From Algoriphagus sanaruensis (lineage in GTDB: Bacteria > Bacteroidota > Bacteroidia > Cytophagales > Cyclobacteriaceae): 64,000 bases of DNA. Each line of letters starts with the position of its first letter. Position 1 is the first letter of the stretch. The stretch covers positions 3,228,501-3,292,500 of the forward strand of contig NZ_CP012836.1 in NCBI RefSeq assembly GCF_001593605.1, in the 5' to 3' direction. Position numbers and translations under genes: made by a program. The notes beneath the pieces were generated by a model. That model saw only the letters and a program-made list of their open reading frames with translations, made no database searches and was not told where the DNA came from. Shown in pieces: positions 1 to 8,429 of the stretch.

Positions 1-895
1 CTGTGTGAAGCCACCATACCATTTTAAAAGACTGAGAAACAGATCGATCATTCTTAAATGAGTCGTAGAGTTTCATAATCTTTTGGTAATCAGAATTTCC
101 AAAAACTTCTTCAAAACGGAATAAGAGGTAAACTAAAAACGGGTATGTTTTTCCGAGCATTTCTTGCCCGAATTGATTTTTAATTTTATCAAGAAATACA
201 AATCCTTGATCCAAAATCAGCCTCCTTTTTTCCAAGGTTACTTGAGTGTGATAGAGTGATTTTCGATACAAGGAAGTAATCGGATACTCCGGATATACCA
301 TTAATCGAAGTGAAGGACTAGCCAAAGCTCTGATATGAATTTCGACATCTTGGAAACGTTGTAGCTCCTGATCAAACCCTCCGATTTTTTTGAAGAAATC
401 TTTTCTCCACATCCCACTGCTGGTATGCCAGGGAATTTGGTAGGCTAAAAATTGACCTAAATAATCACTCGCACCAAAGTTAACATTGAGTTGAGTGGAG
501 AAATCTTCGTGGACACTGGGTTGGTTGGTAAATTTTCCAGTCCTAAAAATTGCTAAATCTAGTTCCTCGTCCAATGCCACAGCACGAATTGCCAAGGCCT
601 CCTTGGTAAGTAGATCGTCGGCATCAAGAAAAATCAGGTGTTGATACCTTGCCAAAGTCGCTCCGTGATTTCTGCATGAATTAGCCCCTTTTGGAAGAGA
701 CTCCGGTCTTGTATAAACTAAAAATCTGCTATCTAATTTTGAAAATGCTTTTGCAATTTCGACTGAAGTATCGTTGGACCCATCATCCACGACCAAACAT
801 TCCCAATCACTTAAAGTCTGGCTACGAATAGATTCCAGCGTCTCTTCGATAAACCTGGAATTATTAAAGCATGGGATAATGATTGAAAAAATAAT
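1..895 (-). CDS. Family 2 glycosyltransferase, partial (C-terminal end cut by left edge), apparent ATT start
   Basis: A GT-A fold glycosyltransferase that would add a sugar to the exopolysaccharide repeat unit at the cytoplasmic face of the inner membrane. The translated frame begins IIFSIIIPCFNNSRF, continues with the nucleotide-binding VVDDGSND and the metal-binding IFLDADD motif, and stays open to base 1, giving 298 codons. The codon just upstream in the same frame is the TAG (896-898) that ends the wzz gene, and no ATG, GTG or TTG occurs before the first conserved strand. The start must therefore be ATT at 893-895 (or the next ATT), unless the stop is read through. Family assignment is secure; acceptor and donor cannot be told. 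It is the most promoter-distal gene of the minus-strand operon inside this window. Confidence 0.85.
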   Translation of the reverse strand, partial: MIFSIIIPCFNNSRFIEETLESIRSQTLSDWECLVVDDGSNDTSVEIAKAFSKLDSRFLVYTRPESLPKGANSCRNHGATLARYQHLIFLDADDLLTKEALAIRAVALDEELDLAIFRTGKFTNQPSVHEDFSTQLNVNFGASDYLGQFLAYQIPWHTSSGMWRKDFFKKIGGFDQELQRFQDVEIHIRALASPSLRLMVYPEYPITSLYRKSLYHTQVTLEKRRLILDQGFVFLDKIKNQFGQEMLGKTYPFLVYLLFRFEEVFGNSDYQKIMKLYDSFKNDRSVSQSFKMVWWLHT

Positions 896-2002
896 CTACG
901 AGGCTTTTTGGAGAATTAAATAGAGTCTTAAGTATCCAAAAAACACATAAGCTAGGCCTAGGAAAAAACCTAAAATCGCTGAAAAAGCTAAGGTTAAGAG
1001 CAACTTAGGACTGGTAGGTTTATTAGGTACTACCGGAGGGTCAATTTCTGAGAAAATTGGCCGCAAACTATTTAGCTTCACTTTTGCTAATTCAAGCTCC
1101 TGTGCCAGTGTCCGGTAAAGATCAAATTTCAAATTGCTATCATTGACCAAGTTTTGCTCCCTTGCTCTTAAACTTTCCAAGGCTATCCCTTGATTCTGCT
1201 CTCGAAATCTAGAGACTGCATTTTGAGCGTCCTTAAAATTGCGCTCAGCAATGAGAAACTGACCATTCAAATACTCGACCTGTCCAGACTGTTTTTCCAA
1301 AATATACCGGCTTGAATAAACCTCAATTTGATGCCTAACTCTCTCAGAAAACTGAAGAGAAAGTCCTTGTTCAGGCATGTTAGTGGATATGTTCAATAGA
1401 CTGCCCTCTGTGGAAATTGCAATTCGTTTTGCAATTTGACTCATGGCATAAATTTCTAAAGGAAGGTAAGATGATTTTGATTTTCCTTCCCCCACCAGCG
1501 CTAAATCATCTACCAAAGCCGAAGCTCTAAAAACACTTAATGGGTTCTTTAAAATCTTTAAAATCCCATTCTCAGGTTTGGTTTCTACCATGTATTTAAA
1601 CAATGAAACCGAATCGGGATAAAGTTCAGATTTAACCTTAGAAGTCATCAGTTCGAGTAAAAATGGTTTACTCTGAACAATCACCGGATAAAGGTTAGGA
1701 TCAAGGAATGCTTGATCTGAAGAAGAGGCACCAAGATTGATTCCAGACACCTGAGCAAGTGCTCCTAAGCCCTTGGAAGAAGCTCCTTGAGGATTAGTTT
1801 CAACCAATAATAGCGTATTGATTTGATACGAATTTGGGGTGGTAATGTATACCAGAAAACCAATTCCAATCACAATCAACACCACCCAAATAAGTTGCCA
1901 CGTCTTGAGTTTGAATAGAAGAACCAAATTAAAAAAAGTCAAATCCGATTGACTCAGGATTTGGCTAGCTTGAGAATGGTTTGAAGAAGTGGAAGGAGTC
2001 AT
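896..2002 (-). CDS. Wzz-type polysaccharide chain-length determinant (co-polymerase)
   Basis: Inner-membrane polysaccharide co-polymerase expected to control chain length and to contact the outer-membrane export protein encoded upstream. It has the classic layout: a short cytoplasmic N-terminus, a membrane helix around residues 35-55, a periplasmic part rich in predicted coiled coil (about 210-310), then a proline-rich stretch (PPVVPNKPTSP) leading into a second membrane helix near the C-terminus. There is no fused tyrosine-kinase domain, so it resembles Wzz/GNVR proteins rather than Wzc. I chose ATG at 2002; a TTG at 2008 would add two residues. The stop is immediately followed in frame by the next glycosyltransferase. 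A 42-bp gap separates it from the GT2 gene upstream. Confidence 0.85.
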   Translation of the reverse strand: MTPSTSSNHSQASQILSQSDLTFFNLVLLFKLKTWQLIWVVLIVIGIGFLVYITTPNSYQINTLLLVETNPQGASSKGLGALAQVSGINLGASSSDQAFLDPNLYPVIVQSKPFLLELMTSKVKSELYPDSVSLFKYMVETKPENGILKILKNPLSVFRASALVDDLALVGEGKSKSSYLPLEIYAMSQIAKRIAISTEGSLLNISTNMPEQGLSLQFSERVRHQIEVYSSRYILEKQSGQVEYLNGQFLIAERNFKDAQNAVSRFREQNQGIALESLRAREQNLVNDSNLKFDLYRTLAQELELAKVKLNSLRPIFSEIDPPVVPNKPTSPKLLLTLAFSAILGFFLGLAYVFFGYLRLYLILQKAS

Positions 2003-2044
2003 TTTCAATTAGTTCAATACACTTGATTTATATGCTTTTACAAA

Positions 2045-2920
2045 TCAAAGCACATATTTCAAATTATAGTAAATAACACCCAACAGGGCCTTTATTCCTA
2101 GCGAATAATTTTTCACCCTTATGGACTCCTTGAATAAGGATTTATAAAAAGAGGAAATTCTTTTATATAAAAACTTTCGGGTCCGTGGTTTTACTTGATC
2201 AGAGATTATTTTCCTGGTTTTTATTGAAGAATTGATTTGGCCAATTCTTGACATTTTCCGAAATACTCCATTTTGATGGTATCGGTATACAGCTCCATTG
2301 AAATTTAAATACGCACACTTACCTACCTCAGATAAGTGTGTCAAGACAAAAACATCTCCATTGATTTCTGAGGAAATCATTGGAAATTTCACGTTTTGCC
2401 TAAACATGATTGTCAAGAATTGTACGTGCAATTGGAGAAACTCCTTTTGCTCAAAAATGGTGAATGGAGAGTGATGAAGATGATTATACAATTTTGAATC
2501 TTTGGACTTGTCATTTTCAAGACGATCAAAGCCATGAAAACACATCACTACTTCAGGATTTGAATCCAAAAAATCTACTTGTTTTTGGAGTTTCAATGGA
2601 TCGGTCCAAAAGTCATCCCCATCGCATGTGGCAATATATTTACCTCTTGCACGAGGTAAATTATACCTTAGGTTCAAAAGCCTTACTCCCTGACTATATT
2701 GATTTTCAGATGAATAAAAGACACGAATAATTTGAGGGTATTTTAATTCATATTCTTTTAAAATATCTATAGTTCCATCATTTGAAGCATCATCGTAAAC
2801 CAAAATCTCATATGAAAATGAGGTGTTTTGATTCAAAAAACTTTCAAGTGCCTGGCCTATAAACTTGGAGTGATTATAGGTAATACAGCAGACACTTACA
2901 GTTGGAATAGCTGAAATCAT
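2045..2920 (-). CDS. Family 2 glycosyltransferase
   Basis: A 291-residue GT-A glycosyltransferase for exopolysaccharide repeat-unit assembly. The N-terminus (VSVCCITYNHSKFIGQALES) is the usual nucleotide-sugar binding start. It is followed by VYDDASNDGT (about 42-50) and a CDGDDFW metal/nucleotide motif at about residues 99-105. The C-terminal third is basic and probably membrane-proximal. Its ATG overlaps the end of the upstream pyruvyl transferase gene by 4 nt (2917-2920), which implies translational coupling. Sugar specificity cannot be read from the sequence. Confidence 0.88.
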   Translation of the reverse strand: MISAIPTVSVCCITYNHSKFIGQALESFLNQNTSFSYEILVYDDASNDGTIDILKEYELKYPQIIRVFYSSENQYSQGVRLLNLRYNLPRARGKYIATCDGDDFWTDPLKLQKQVDFLDSNPEVVMCFHGFDRLENDKSKDSKLYNHLHHSPFTIFEQKEFLQLHVQFLTIMFRQNVKFPMISSEINGDVFVLTHLSEVGKCAYLNFNGAVYRYHQNGVFRKMSRIGQINSSIKTRKIISDQVKPRTRKFLYKRISSFYKSLFKESIRVKNYSLGIKALLGVIYYNLKYVL

Positions 2921-3981
2921 CGTTTAATCTGTTGGCAAATTTCAGTCCAAGCTTTTTCAGTTTCGCTCCTTAAGCCCTGATTAATTACTTCATATTTATG
3001 CTTCAAGTCAAAATAATTTGCCTCTAGCGCCTGAATCTTTTCTTTTAATTCCTCTTTGAAGCTTTCCTGATTCAAGGAAACATTATAATCAATAAGCCCC
3101 AAATTCTCCATAAGTCCACGGTGTTTGGGATGGTTTTCCAAGGAAATTACTGGAGTATTAAATGCTATCGGAACAATTTGACCATGGCCTCTCATAGCAA
3201 GAACAAACTCGGCAAATTTGTAATATCCAACTGCTTCGTCTGAATGATCAAAGGCAAAGTAACCAAAATCCCAAACCTCTGTATTTGAAATACCTGCTGC
3301 GACTTCCTGGCTAATAGAAATATCCTCAGGTACATGTGGTGAAAAAATCACTTTGTACCGTTTAGCTAGATATTCTGTTACCTCTCTCATTTGACGAATG
3401 AATGAATCACGTTTTTCAATGGATCCAAATCGCCGCTCTGGTTTATCGTTAGCTAACTGAATTAGTACATAGGGGGCTTCTTCTTTTCGCTGATATTGGG
3501 TATTGATATCTACGTGAAATCCTGGGTCCGGAATGGCTGGTACCGTTCTTCCAAACTGTTCGCCTAATCTCAATTGACTTCCATCGTTTCGAACAGAAAA
3601 ATAGGAGGCATGCTTCATGGTCTCTTCCAAGTGAATAATCCCTCTTTCAGGAATTCCACCTTCCTCTTTCCAATAATTGTATCCAACTCCGTATACAATA
3701 AATGGAATTTTGATTTCTTTAATCAAATCCTTTTCGATTAGCCAAAACCAACCATTAGGCCAATGAGACCCATGAATGATTCCCCCACCTCCTATAACAA
3801 GTAAGTCATATCGTTTATTGACAACTTCCTTGATGTAGTAAGAATTAAATTCTCTGCCTTGAAGGTTGGTATTTCCAATCAGGGTAACATCCAAATATTT
3901 TCTCAACAAATTTTTAACTCCAATACCGAGCGCATAATCTCCGATATTATAGTTCAAACAATAGGTATGTAAAATTCTCAT
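2917..3981 (-). CDS. Polysaccharide pyruvyl transferase family protein
   Basis: Member of the polysaccharide pyruvyl transferase family (PF04230 type), whose characterised members transfer pyruvate from PEP to sugars as a ketal; others in the family act as glycosyl- or phosphotransferases. Seen here are the N-terminal NIGDYALGIGVKNLL motif, the glycine-rich VIGGGGIIHG around residue 65, and the conserved C-terminal segment RGHGQIVPIAFNTPVIS around residues 263-281. Length (354 aa) is normal for the family. It lies 3 bp downstream of the ATP-grasp/HAD gene and overlaps the following GT2, so it belongs to the glycan operon. Pyruvylation of the polymer is an inference from family membership. Confidence 0.82.
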   Translation of the reverse strand: MRILHTYCLNYNIGDYALGIGVKNLLRKYLDVTLIGNTNLQGREFNSYYIKEVVNKRYDLLVIGGGGIIHGSHWPNGWFWLIEKDLIKEIKIPFIVYGVGYNYWKEEGGIPERGIIHLEETMKHASYFSVRNDGSQLRLGEQFGRTVPAIPDPGFHVDINTQYQRKEEAPYVLIQLANDKPERRFGSIEKRDSFIRQMREVTEYLAKRYKVIFSPHVPEDISISQEVAAGISNTEVWDFGYFAFDHSDEAVGYYKFAEFVLAMRGHGQIVPIAFNTPVISLENHPKHRGLMENLGLIDYNVSLNQESFKEELKEKIQALEANYFDLKHKYEVINQGLRSETEKAWTEICQQIKR

Positions 3982-3984
3982 AAT

Positions 3985-5268
3985 CTAGTTGGTACTTAAT
4001 AAAGCCTGAACTGCGTCAGGAGCAAACACTGGAATCTTCTTGTTTTCGAGAACACTCTTACGTTCTGCATAAGAATCATCAATAAAAATTGCTGAAGATT
4101 CGGTAATAAAATCAGCTTTGGATTGATGCTTTGCAATATGAATAACCTCGTCAAAAATCCCTTCTAATCGATATTTCTTAAGGGTTATGGATAAATCTTT
4201 TTCATGTTTCGTGATCAAGACGATCCGCTTTCTCAAATTGATACTTGAATAAAGGAATTTTACCAGGGTTGGATTGACATGTTCACCCAAAATCAAGCAA
4301 TCATCCAGATCGACATAGACCGTGTCAAACTCATACTTAATATTAAATCTTTGATTTAAAGACCGATCCATTTCCAAGGAAAAATCATTTTCTAAAACTG
4401 AAACCGGATAATCAAAAGCGTCAAAAATGCTCATCAATGCGAAATTGATCCCCTTCGCTCTGAATAAGGCACTACTGCCACCAAGTCTGGTCGCGATTTC
4501 CAAAAGTGAAAGTTCTCCATTTTCATCTTTCTTTACTTGGAAAAACCAAGCACCTCTAAGCGTAATTTCAGAATTGATTTTGATTGCAATTTGATTCGTT
4601 AGATGCTCTATTTCGGGAGCTGGAAGTGTATGAACACTTATTCCTTTTTGAATCCTTCCTCTTTTCCGAGGTTTAGAGAACAAGAGATTTCCAAACCTGT
4701 CCGAAAAACAATCCACCGTATACTCTTCTCCTGGGAGAAACTCTAAGATTAACTGATCAGGAACTTTTGTTATCCTCTTCTTCAATTCTTCCATGGAATG
4801 AATCAATTTCGTTCCACGAGACCCGTATCCAATATCCGGCTTCAAAAAAACTGGAAATTTTAAAATTTGGTCTAGTCGATCATATAATCTGGGAACTCTT
4901 ATTTTCCCCTCAAAGAACTGATATGTCTTCTTTTTTGATAATGCCAAGAGATTACTCTGAACTGGCGAGCCTATTACTTTACAATTCAATCGATCTGCCA
5001 TTCCCGTCACTTTGGCAATTACCAAATCCATGGTCGGATAGATGGCATCTATATTTTCTTGTTGAATAAGATTTTGCAGAGCCTCCTCAAAATCAGAATC
5101 TTCTACAAAAGGGAGTCCTCCGATATAATTTTCGTAAACAAATCTTCCATGGTCCTCAATGCTACTTCCACCAATAAGCTCTACATGTCGGGAATACATC
5201 AAAGACCTATAGATTTCAAGTCCAATTTCTGAGCCACAAGGAAAAACCAATATTTTCAATCTATCCAT
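3985..5268 (-). CDS. ATP-grasp ligase fused to a HAD-like hydrolase domain
   Basis: A 427-residue two-domain protein. Residues about 1-290 form a preATP-grasp plus ATP-grasp unit of the carbamoyl-phosphate-synthase/D-Ala ligase kind: FLKPDIGYGSRG at 141-152 (ATP-binding lysine and glycine loop), LEFLPGEEYTVD at 175-186, and EIATRLGGSS at 257-266 in the Mg-binding position. Residues about 316-427 look like a small HAD domain: VYVDLDDC (nucleophile motif, D320), LITKH (motif II, T353), a lysine near 384, and IFIDDS (motif IV, 394-399). The predicted chemistry is ATP-dependent carboxylate-amine ligation paired with phosphate removal; the substrate is unknown. It overlaps the upstream aminotransferase gene by 8 nt, suggesting that the amine it ligates is made by that enzyme. 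That link is inference. Confidence 0.75.
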   Translation of the reverse strand: MDRLKILVFPCGSEIGLEIYRSLMYSRHVELIGGSSIEDHGRFVYENYIGGLPFVEDSDFEEALQNLIQQENIDAIYPTMDLVIAKVTGMADRLNCKVIGSPVQSNLLALSKKKTYQFFEGKIRVPRLYDRLDQILKFPVFLKPDIGYGSRGTKLIHSMEELKKRITKVPDQLILEFLPGEEYTVDCFSDRFGNLLFSKPRKRGRIQKGISVHTLPAPEIEHLTNQIAIKINSEITLRGAWFFQVKKDENGELSLLEIATRLGGSSALFRAKGINFALMSIFDAFDYPVSVLENDFSLEMDRSLNQRFNIKYEFDTVYVDLDDCLILGEHVNPTLVKFLYSSINLRKRIVLITKHEKDLSITLKKYRLEGIFDEVIHIAKHQSKADFITESSAIFIDDSYAERKSVLENKKIPVFAPDAVQALLSTN

Positions 5269-6343
5269 GCATCCAGACGGATTTAATCAATCTGCAAATA
5301 AGATCTACTTCCTCAAACGATAGCTCGTAATACAGAGGAAGACATAGAACTCTTTTTGCAATGGACTCGGTTACAGGGACTGGTTTTGAATGAACATAAG
5401 GAAGCTGATCCAAACTGGGATAGAAATACCTTCTTGGGTAGATTTCGGAACGATTCAACTTCTTCACGCACTTCATCAATTGTTCCTCCGAAGGAAATAT
5501 TACTGGGTAATAGCCGTAGTTATATTCAACCTGGGAGTTTTGAAGCGGTCTACTCAAATTCAAATCAGCCAACCGTTCATTGTAATATTTTGAAAGCTCC
5601 TTACGCTTTTGGATAATCTTGGGAAGTACTTTCAAATTGGTCAATCCCATTGCTGCGTGGAACTCTGAATTTTTTCCGTTAATACCCAACCCTTGGAATG
5701 CCTCAGGTCCATCATGCCCAAAATTTCTTTGATAGGCCATTTTTTGGATTAAGGAATGATCTGAAGAAAACACTCCTCCACCTTCTACTGTGTGAAATAG
5801 TTTGGTGGCATGAAAACTCACGGTAGTGATATCTCCAAACTCAAAAAGAGACTTTCTTTTATAGGTAACACCAAAGCTATGTGCACCATCATAGATAACC
5901 TTCAGCTTATTTCTTGATGCGATTTTTTGGATTTCCTCGACATCGCAAGGATTTCCATATACGTGAGTGGCCAAAATGGCTGTTGTCCGTTCAGTGATCG
6001 CTTCCTCTATCTTTTTAGCGTCAATATTTAAGGTATTCGGATCAATGTCTACAAAAACGGGAGTACATCCTTCCCAAACAATACTGGAAGTGGTAGCAAC
6101 ATATGAAAATGGAGTCGTGATGATTTCTCCCTTGAGATCAAGTGCTTTGATCGCTATCTGTAGAGCAATAGTCCCATTACCAAGAAATAGGAAGTTTTCA
6201 ACTCCTAGATATTCAGAAATTTTCAACTCCAATTCGTTGACAAGTGGACCATTATTGGTTAACCATTGGCGCTTCCAAATTCCTTCCAAATACTCCTGAT
6301 ATTCAGAAAAAGGAGGTAAATAAGGTTTTGTGACAGGAATCAT
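5261..6343 (-). CDS. DegT/DnrJ/EryC1/StrS family PLP-dependent sugar aminotransferase
   Basis: Nucleotide-sugar aminotransferase (360 aa) that converts a keto-sugar to an amino-sugar using PLP. Visible features are the PLP-phosphate region GNGTIALQIA (55-64), the aspartate in VIYDGAHSFG (D152) that contacts the pyridine nitrogen, and the Schiff-base lysine in SFHATKLFHTVEGGG (K181). Length and motif order are typical. The gene overlaps the flippase stop by 4 nt (6340-6343) and the ATP-grasp gene by 8 nt. It would supply an amino-sugar precursor for the repeat unit, or the amine acceptor for the neighbouring ligase or acyltransferase. Exact sugar unknown. Confidence 0.9.
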   Translation of the reverse strand: MIPVTKPYLPPFSEYQEYLEGIWKRQWLTNNGPLVNELELKISEYLGVENFLFLGNGTIALQIAIKALDLKGEIITTPFSYVATTSSIVWEGCTPVFVDIDPNTLNIDAKKIEEAITERTTAILATHVYGNPCDVEEIQKIASRNKLKVIYDGAHSFGVTYKRKSLFEFGDITTVSFHATKLFHTVEGGGVFSSDHSLIQKMAYQRNFGHDGPEAFQGLGINGKNSEFHAAMGLTNLKVLPKIIQKRKELSKYYNERLADLNLSRPLQNSQVEYNYGYYPVIFPSEEQLMKCVKKLNRSEIYPRRYFYPSLDQLPYVHSKPVPVTESIAKRVLCLPLYYELSFEEVDLICRLIKSVWMHG

Positions 6344-7779
6344 TTTTTTAAAATCAAATTTCTAAAATCTAAAACAGGTTGCGGTTGGAGTATCCATGAA
6401 GCTAGAAAATAAACGGAACAACCTGCTAAACCTCCCAAAAGAAGTTTGACCCACTCCAAATGATTATAGTTACTTCCAAATGAAATTATAAGCCACCCCC
6501 CTAATCCAGCCAAAATCCCCAACCCAAAAATAGGCGCGATGTCTTTTAACTGTTTCCAAACAGAATAACTGATAAATCGTCCGCTGTAAACTGAGTTAAT
6601 CCCAAATGCAAAAAGATTCAAAATGACTTGAGTCCAGATTAGGGCAAATATCCCAAAAGGAAGTGCGACAAAAATTCCAATAACGGTCAAGGTCTTCTTG
6701 ACAATTTCAAGTTTCAAGTACAAATCACTCCTCCCCTTCACTTTAAGAATGTTCAGGTTGTAAGAGTGGATGGGATACATTAACCCTATAAAGCAAAGAA
6801 TCTGAAAATAGGGTACTGCAGGAAGCCATTTTTCGGTTAGAATAATTCGAAAAAGCGGCTCTGCCAACACTGTCGAAAGAACCATCACAGGAGTGAGCCA
6901 GTATAACACTTGCTGCATTACCCGTCTATAGGCAATTCTTAATTTTTCATCATCCTCTTGGATTTCTGCGAATAAGGGAAAAGTCACCTTAGATAAAGTC
7001 GTCGAGATATTTTTGACAGGAATCTGTTTTAGGGAATCTGCTTTTGAATAAAATCCCAAATCTGTAACTGAAAAAAATTTACCTATCACGAGATGATAAA
7101 TATTTGAAAAAACAGAATTTAAAATCCCCGCCAAGGTCAATTTTGCTCCAAAGCCAAAGTGATATCGAAATTTGTCCCAATCTAGGATCATAGAAGGCCT
7201 CCATTGGGTATAAAACCAAAATTGGATACTTAAAAGGAGATTCTGAACTACGTTCATCCATACTAAAGCCCAAACCCCAAACCCATAATAAGCCAAAAGC
7301 AATCCAACAATTCCACCTAAGAGGGTTGAAGGAATGGTTGCTTTCATTTCCGTCTTGAAGTCCATGGCCTTTACCAAGCGCGTTCGCTGCACAGCTGAAA
7401 ACGGAACAATCATAAAAGTGATACAGTAAATTTTGATGATCTCTTCCAAAAGCGGTTGATTAAAAAAATCACTGATCAAACCAGATGAAAAAAACATGAT
7501 TAAATATACCAAACTACCAACTGCCAAATTGATGAAAAATACGGTAGAATAGTCTCTTTGGTCAGCATCTTTGGTTCGGATCAGACTAGAGGTCATTCCA
7601 GCATCAATCAAACTATTCCCAAGAGCCATGAATACCGCTAGCATTCCGATTAAGCCAAAATCCGAAGGCTCTAAAATTCTAGCAAGAAAAATAGTTACCA
7701 AAATTGAAGTCAATTGGACGCCAAACTGCTGGGTAAGACTCCAAAAAAATCCAACAAGTGTTTTCTTTTTTAAACTCAC
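6340..7779 (-). CDS. Wzx-type polysaccharide flippase (MOP superfamily)
   Basis: Inner-membrane lipid-linked oligosaccharide flippase of the MOP/oligosaccharidyl-lipid family. The 479 residues contain about 12-14 hydrophobic helices, with the family-typical N-terminus KKKTLVGFFWSLTQQFGVQL and the LARILEPSDFGLIGM segment after helix 1. The start is GTG at 7779: it sits in a GTGA overlap with the stop of the acyltransferase gene upstream, a common coupling arrangement. It would move the undecaprenyl-linked repeat unit made by the neighbouring transferases to the periplasm. Confidence 0.9.
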   Translation of the reverse strand: MSLKKKTLVGFFWSLTQQFGVQLTSILVTIFLARILEPSDFGLIGMLAVFMALGNSLIDAGMTSSLIRTKDADQRDYSTVFFINLAVGSLVYLIMFFSSGLISDFFNQPLLEEIIKIYCITFMIVPFSAVQRTRLVKAMDFKTEMKATIPSTLLGGIVGLLLAYYGFGVWALVWMNVVQNLLLSIQFWFYTQWRPSMILDWDKFRYHFGFGAKLTLAGILNSVFSNIYHLVIGKFFSVTDLGFYSKADSLKQIPVKNISTTLSKVTFPLFAEIQEDDEKLRIAYRRVMQQVLYWLTPVMVLSTVLAEPLFRIILTEKWLPAVPYFQILCFIGLMYPIHSYNLNILKVKGRSDLYLKLEIVKKTLTVIGIFVALPFGIFALIWTQVILNLFAFGINSVYSGRFISYSVWKQLKDIAPIFGLGILAGLGGWLIISFGSNYNHLEWVKLLLGGLAGCSVYFLASWILQPQPVLDFRNLILKK

Positions 7780-8381
7780 CTTGCTGGAACTCCTTTCACT
7801 ATAATTCCTGAAGGGATATCCTTTGTCACTACAGCTCCTGCCCCAACGATTACATGATCTCCAATGGTGACTCTAGGAAGCACAATCGCCCCTGCTCCAA
7901 TTCTACACAATTTTCCAATTTTTGAACTACCTAACAGGATCGCTCCGGGTCCAACTTCCGAATAATCTCCAACCTGAACTTCATGATGGATATTCGCTCT
8001 TGTGTTGATTAAAACACCCCTTCCGAGCTTCGTTTTAGGACCTACGAAGGAATAAGCCATTTGATCATGAACCGAAAGTTTTTCTTCCCACTCATGGATA
8101 AACCTTCCTCTAAGACCAATCAGTACGCCACCAATTTTTTCAAATTCATGCGCTAGCTTTTTTCTGAATTCAGGATTCCCAACTCCTAAACAAAATCTTG
8201 AATCTTTGCCCAGTAACTCTTTAGCCTCATTCCATTGAGTTATTATGGGTCTTCCAAAGAGTTCGGTTTTTTCTTTATTTAAATCCTCATCAAAAAAAAA
8301 GATTGATTCAGAATCAAGTCCTTGATTAATAAGAAGTTGAAAAACTTCTAATCCATGTCCTCCTGCTCCAGCAATTACCAT
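7776..8381 (-). CDS. NeuD/PglD-like sugar O- or N-acyltransferase (left-handed beta helix)
   Basis: Acyltransferase with an N-terminal Rossmann-like PglD_N domain (MVIAGAGGHGLEVFQLL) followed by hexapeptide repeats of a left-handed beta helix. The C-terminal half shows the repeating [LIV]-G-x-x pattern (for example GAGAIVLPRVTIGDHVIVGAGAV as a run of turns) and ends in the conserved KGVPAR. Related enzymes acetylate amino-sugars or sialic-acid-like sugars with acetyl-CoA. I chose ATG at 8381 because it opens the Rossmann fold directly; a GTG at 8408 would add nine poorly conserved residues. Its neighbour is the aminotransferase, so N-acetylation of the new amino group is possible but not shown. 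Confidence 0.82.
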   Translation of the reverse strand: MVIAGAGGHGLEVFQLLINQGLDSESIFFFDEDLNKEKTELFGRPIITQWNEAKELLGKDSRFCLGVGNPEFRKKLAHEFEKIGGVLIGLRGRFIHEWEEKLSVHDQMAYSFVGPKTKLGRGVLINTRANIHHEVQVGDYSEVGPGAILLGSSKIGKLCRIGAGAIVLPRVTIGDHVIVGAGAVVTKDIPSGIIVKGVPAR

Positions 8382-8429
8382 TTTTTCAAAAAAGTCTCCC
8401 CAAAACACTTCAGGGAGACTTAAGTATAC

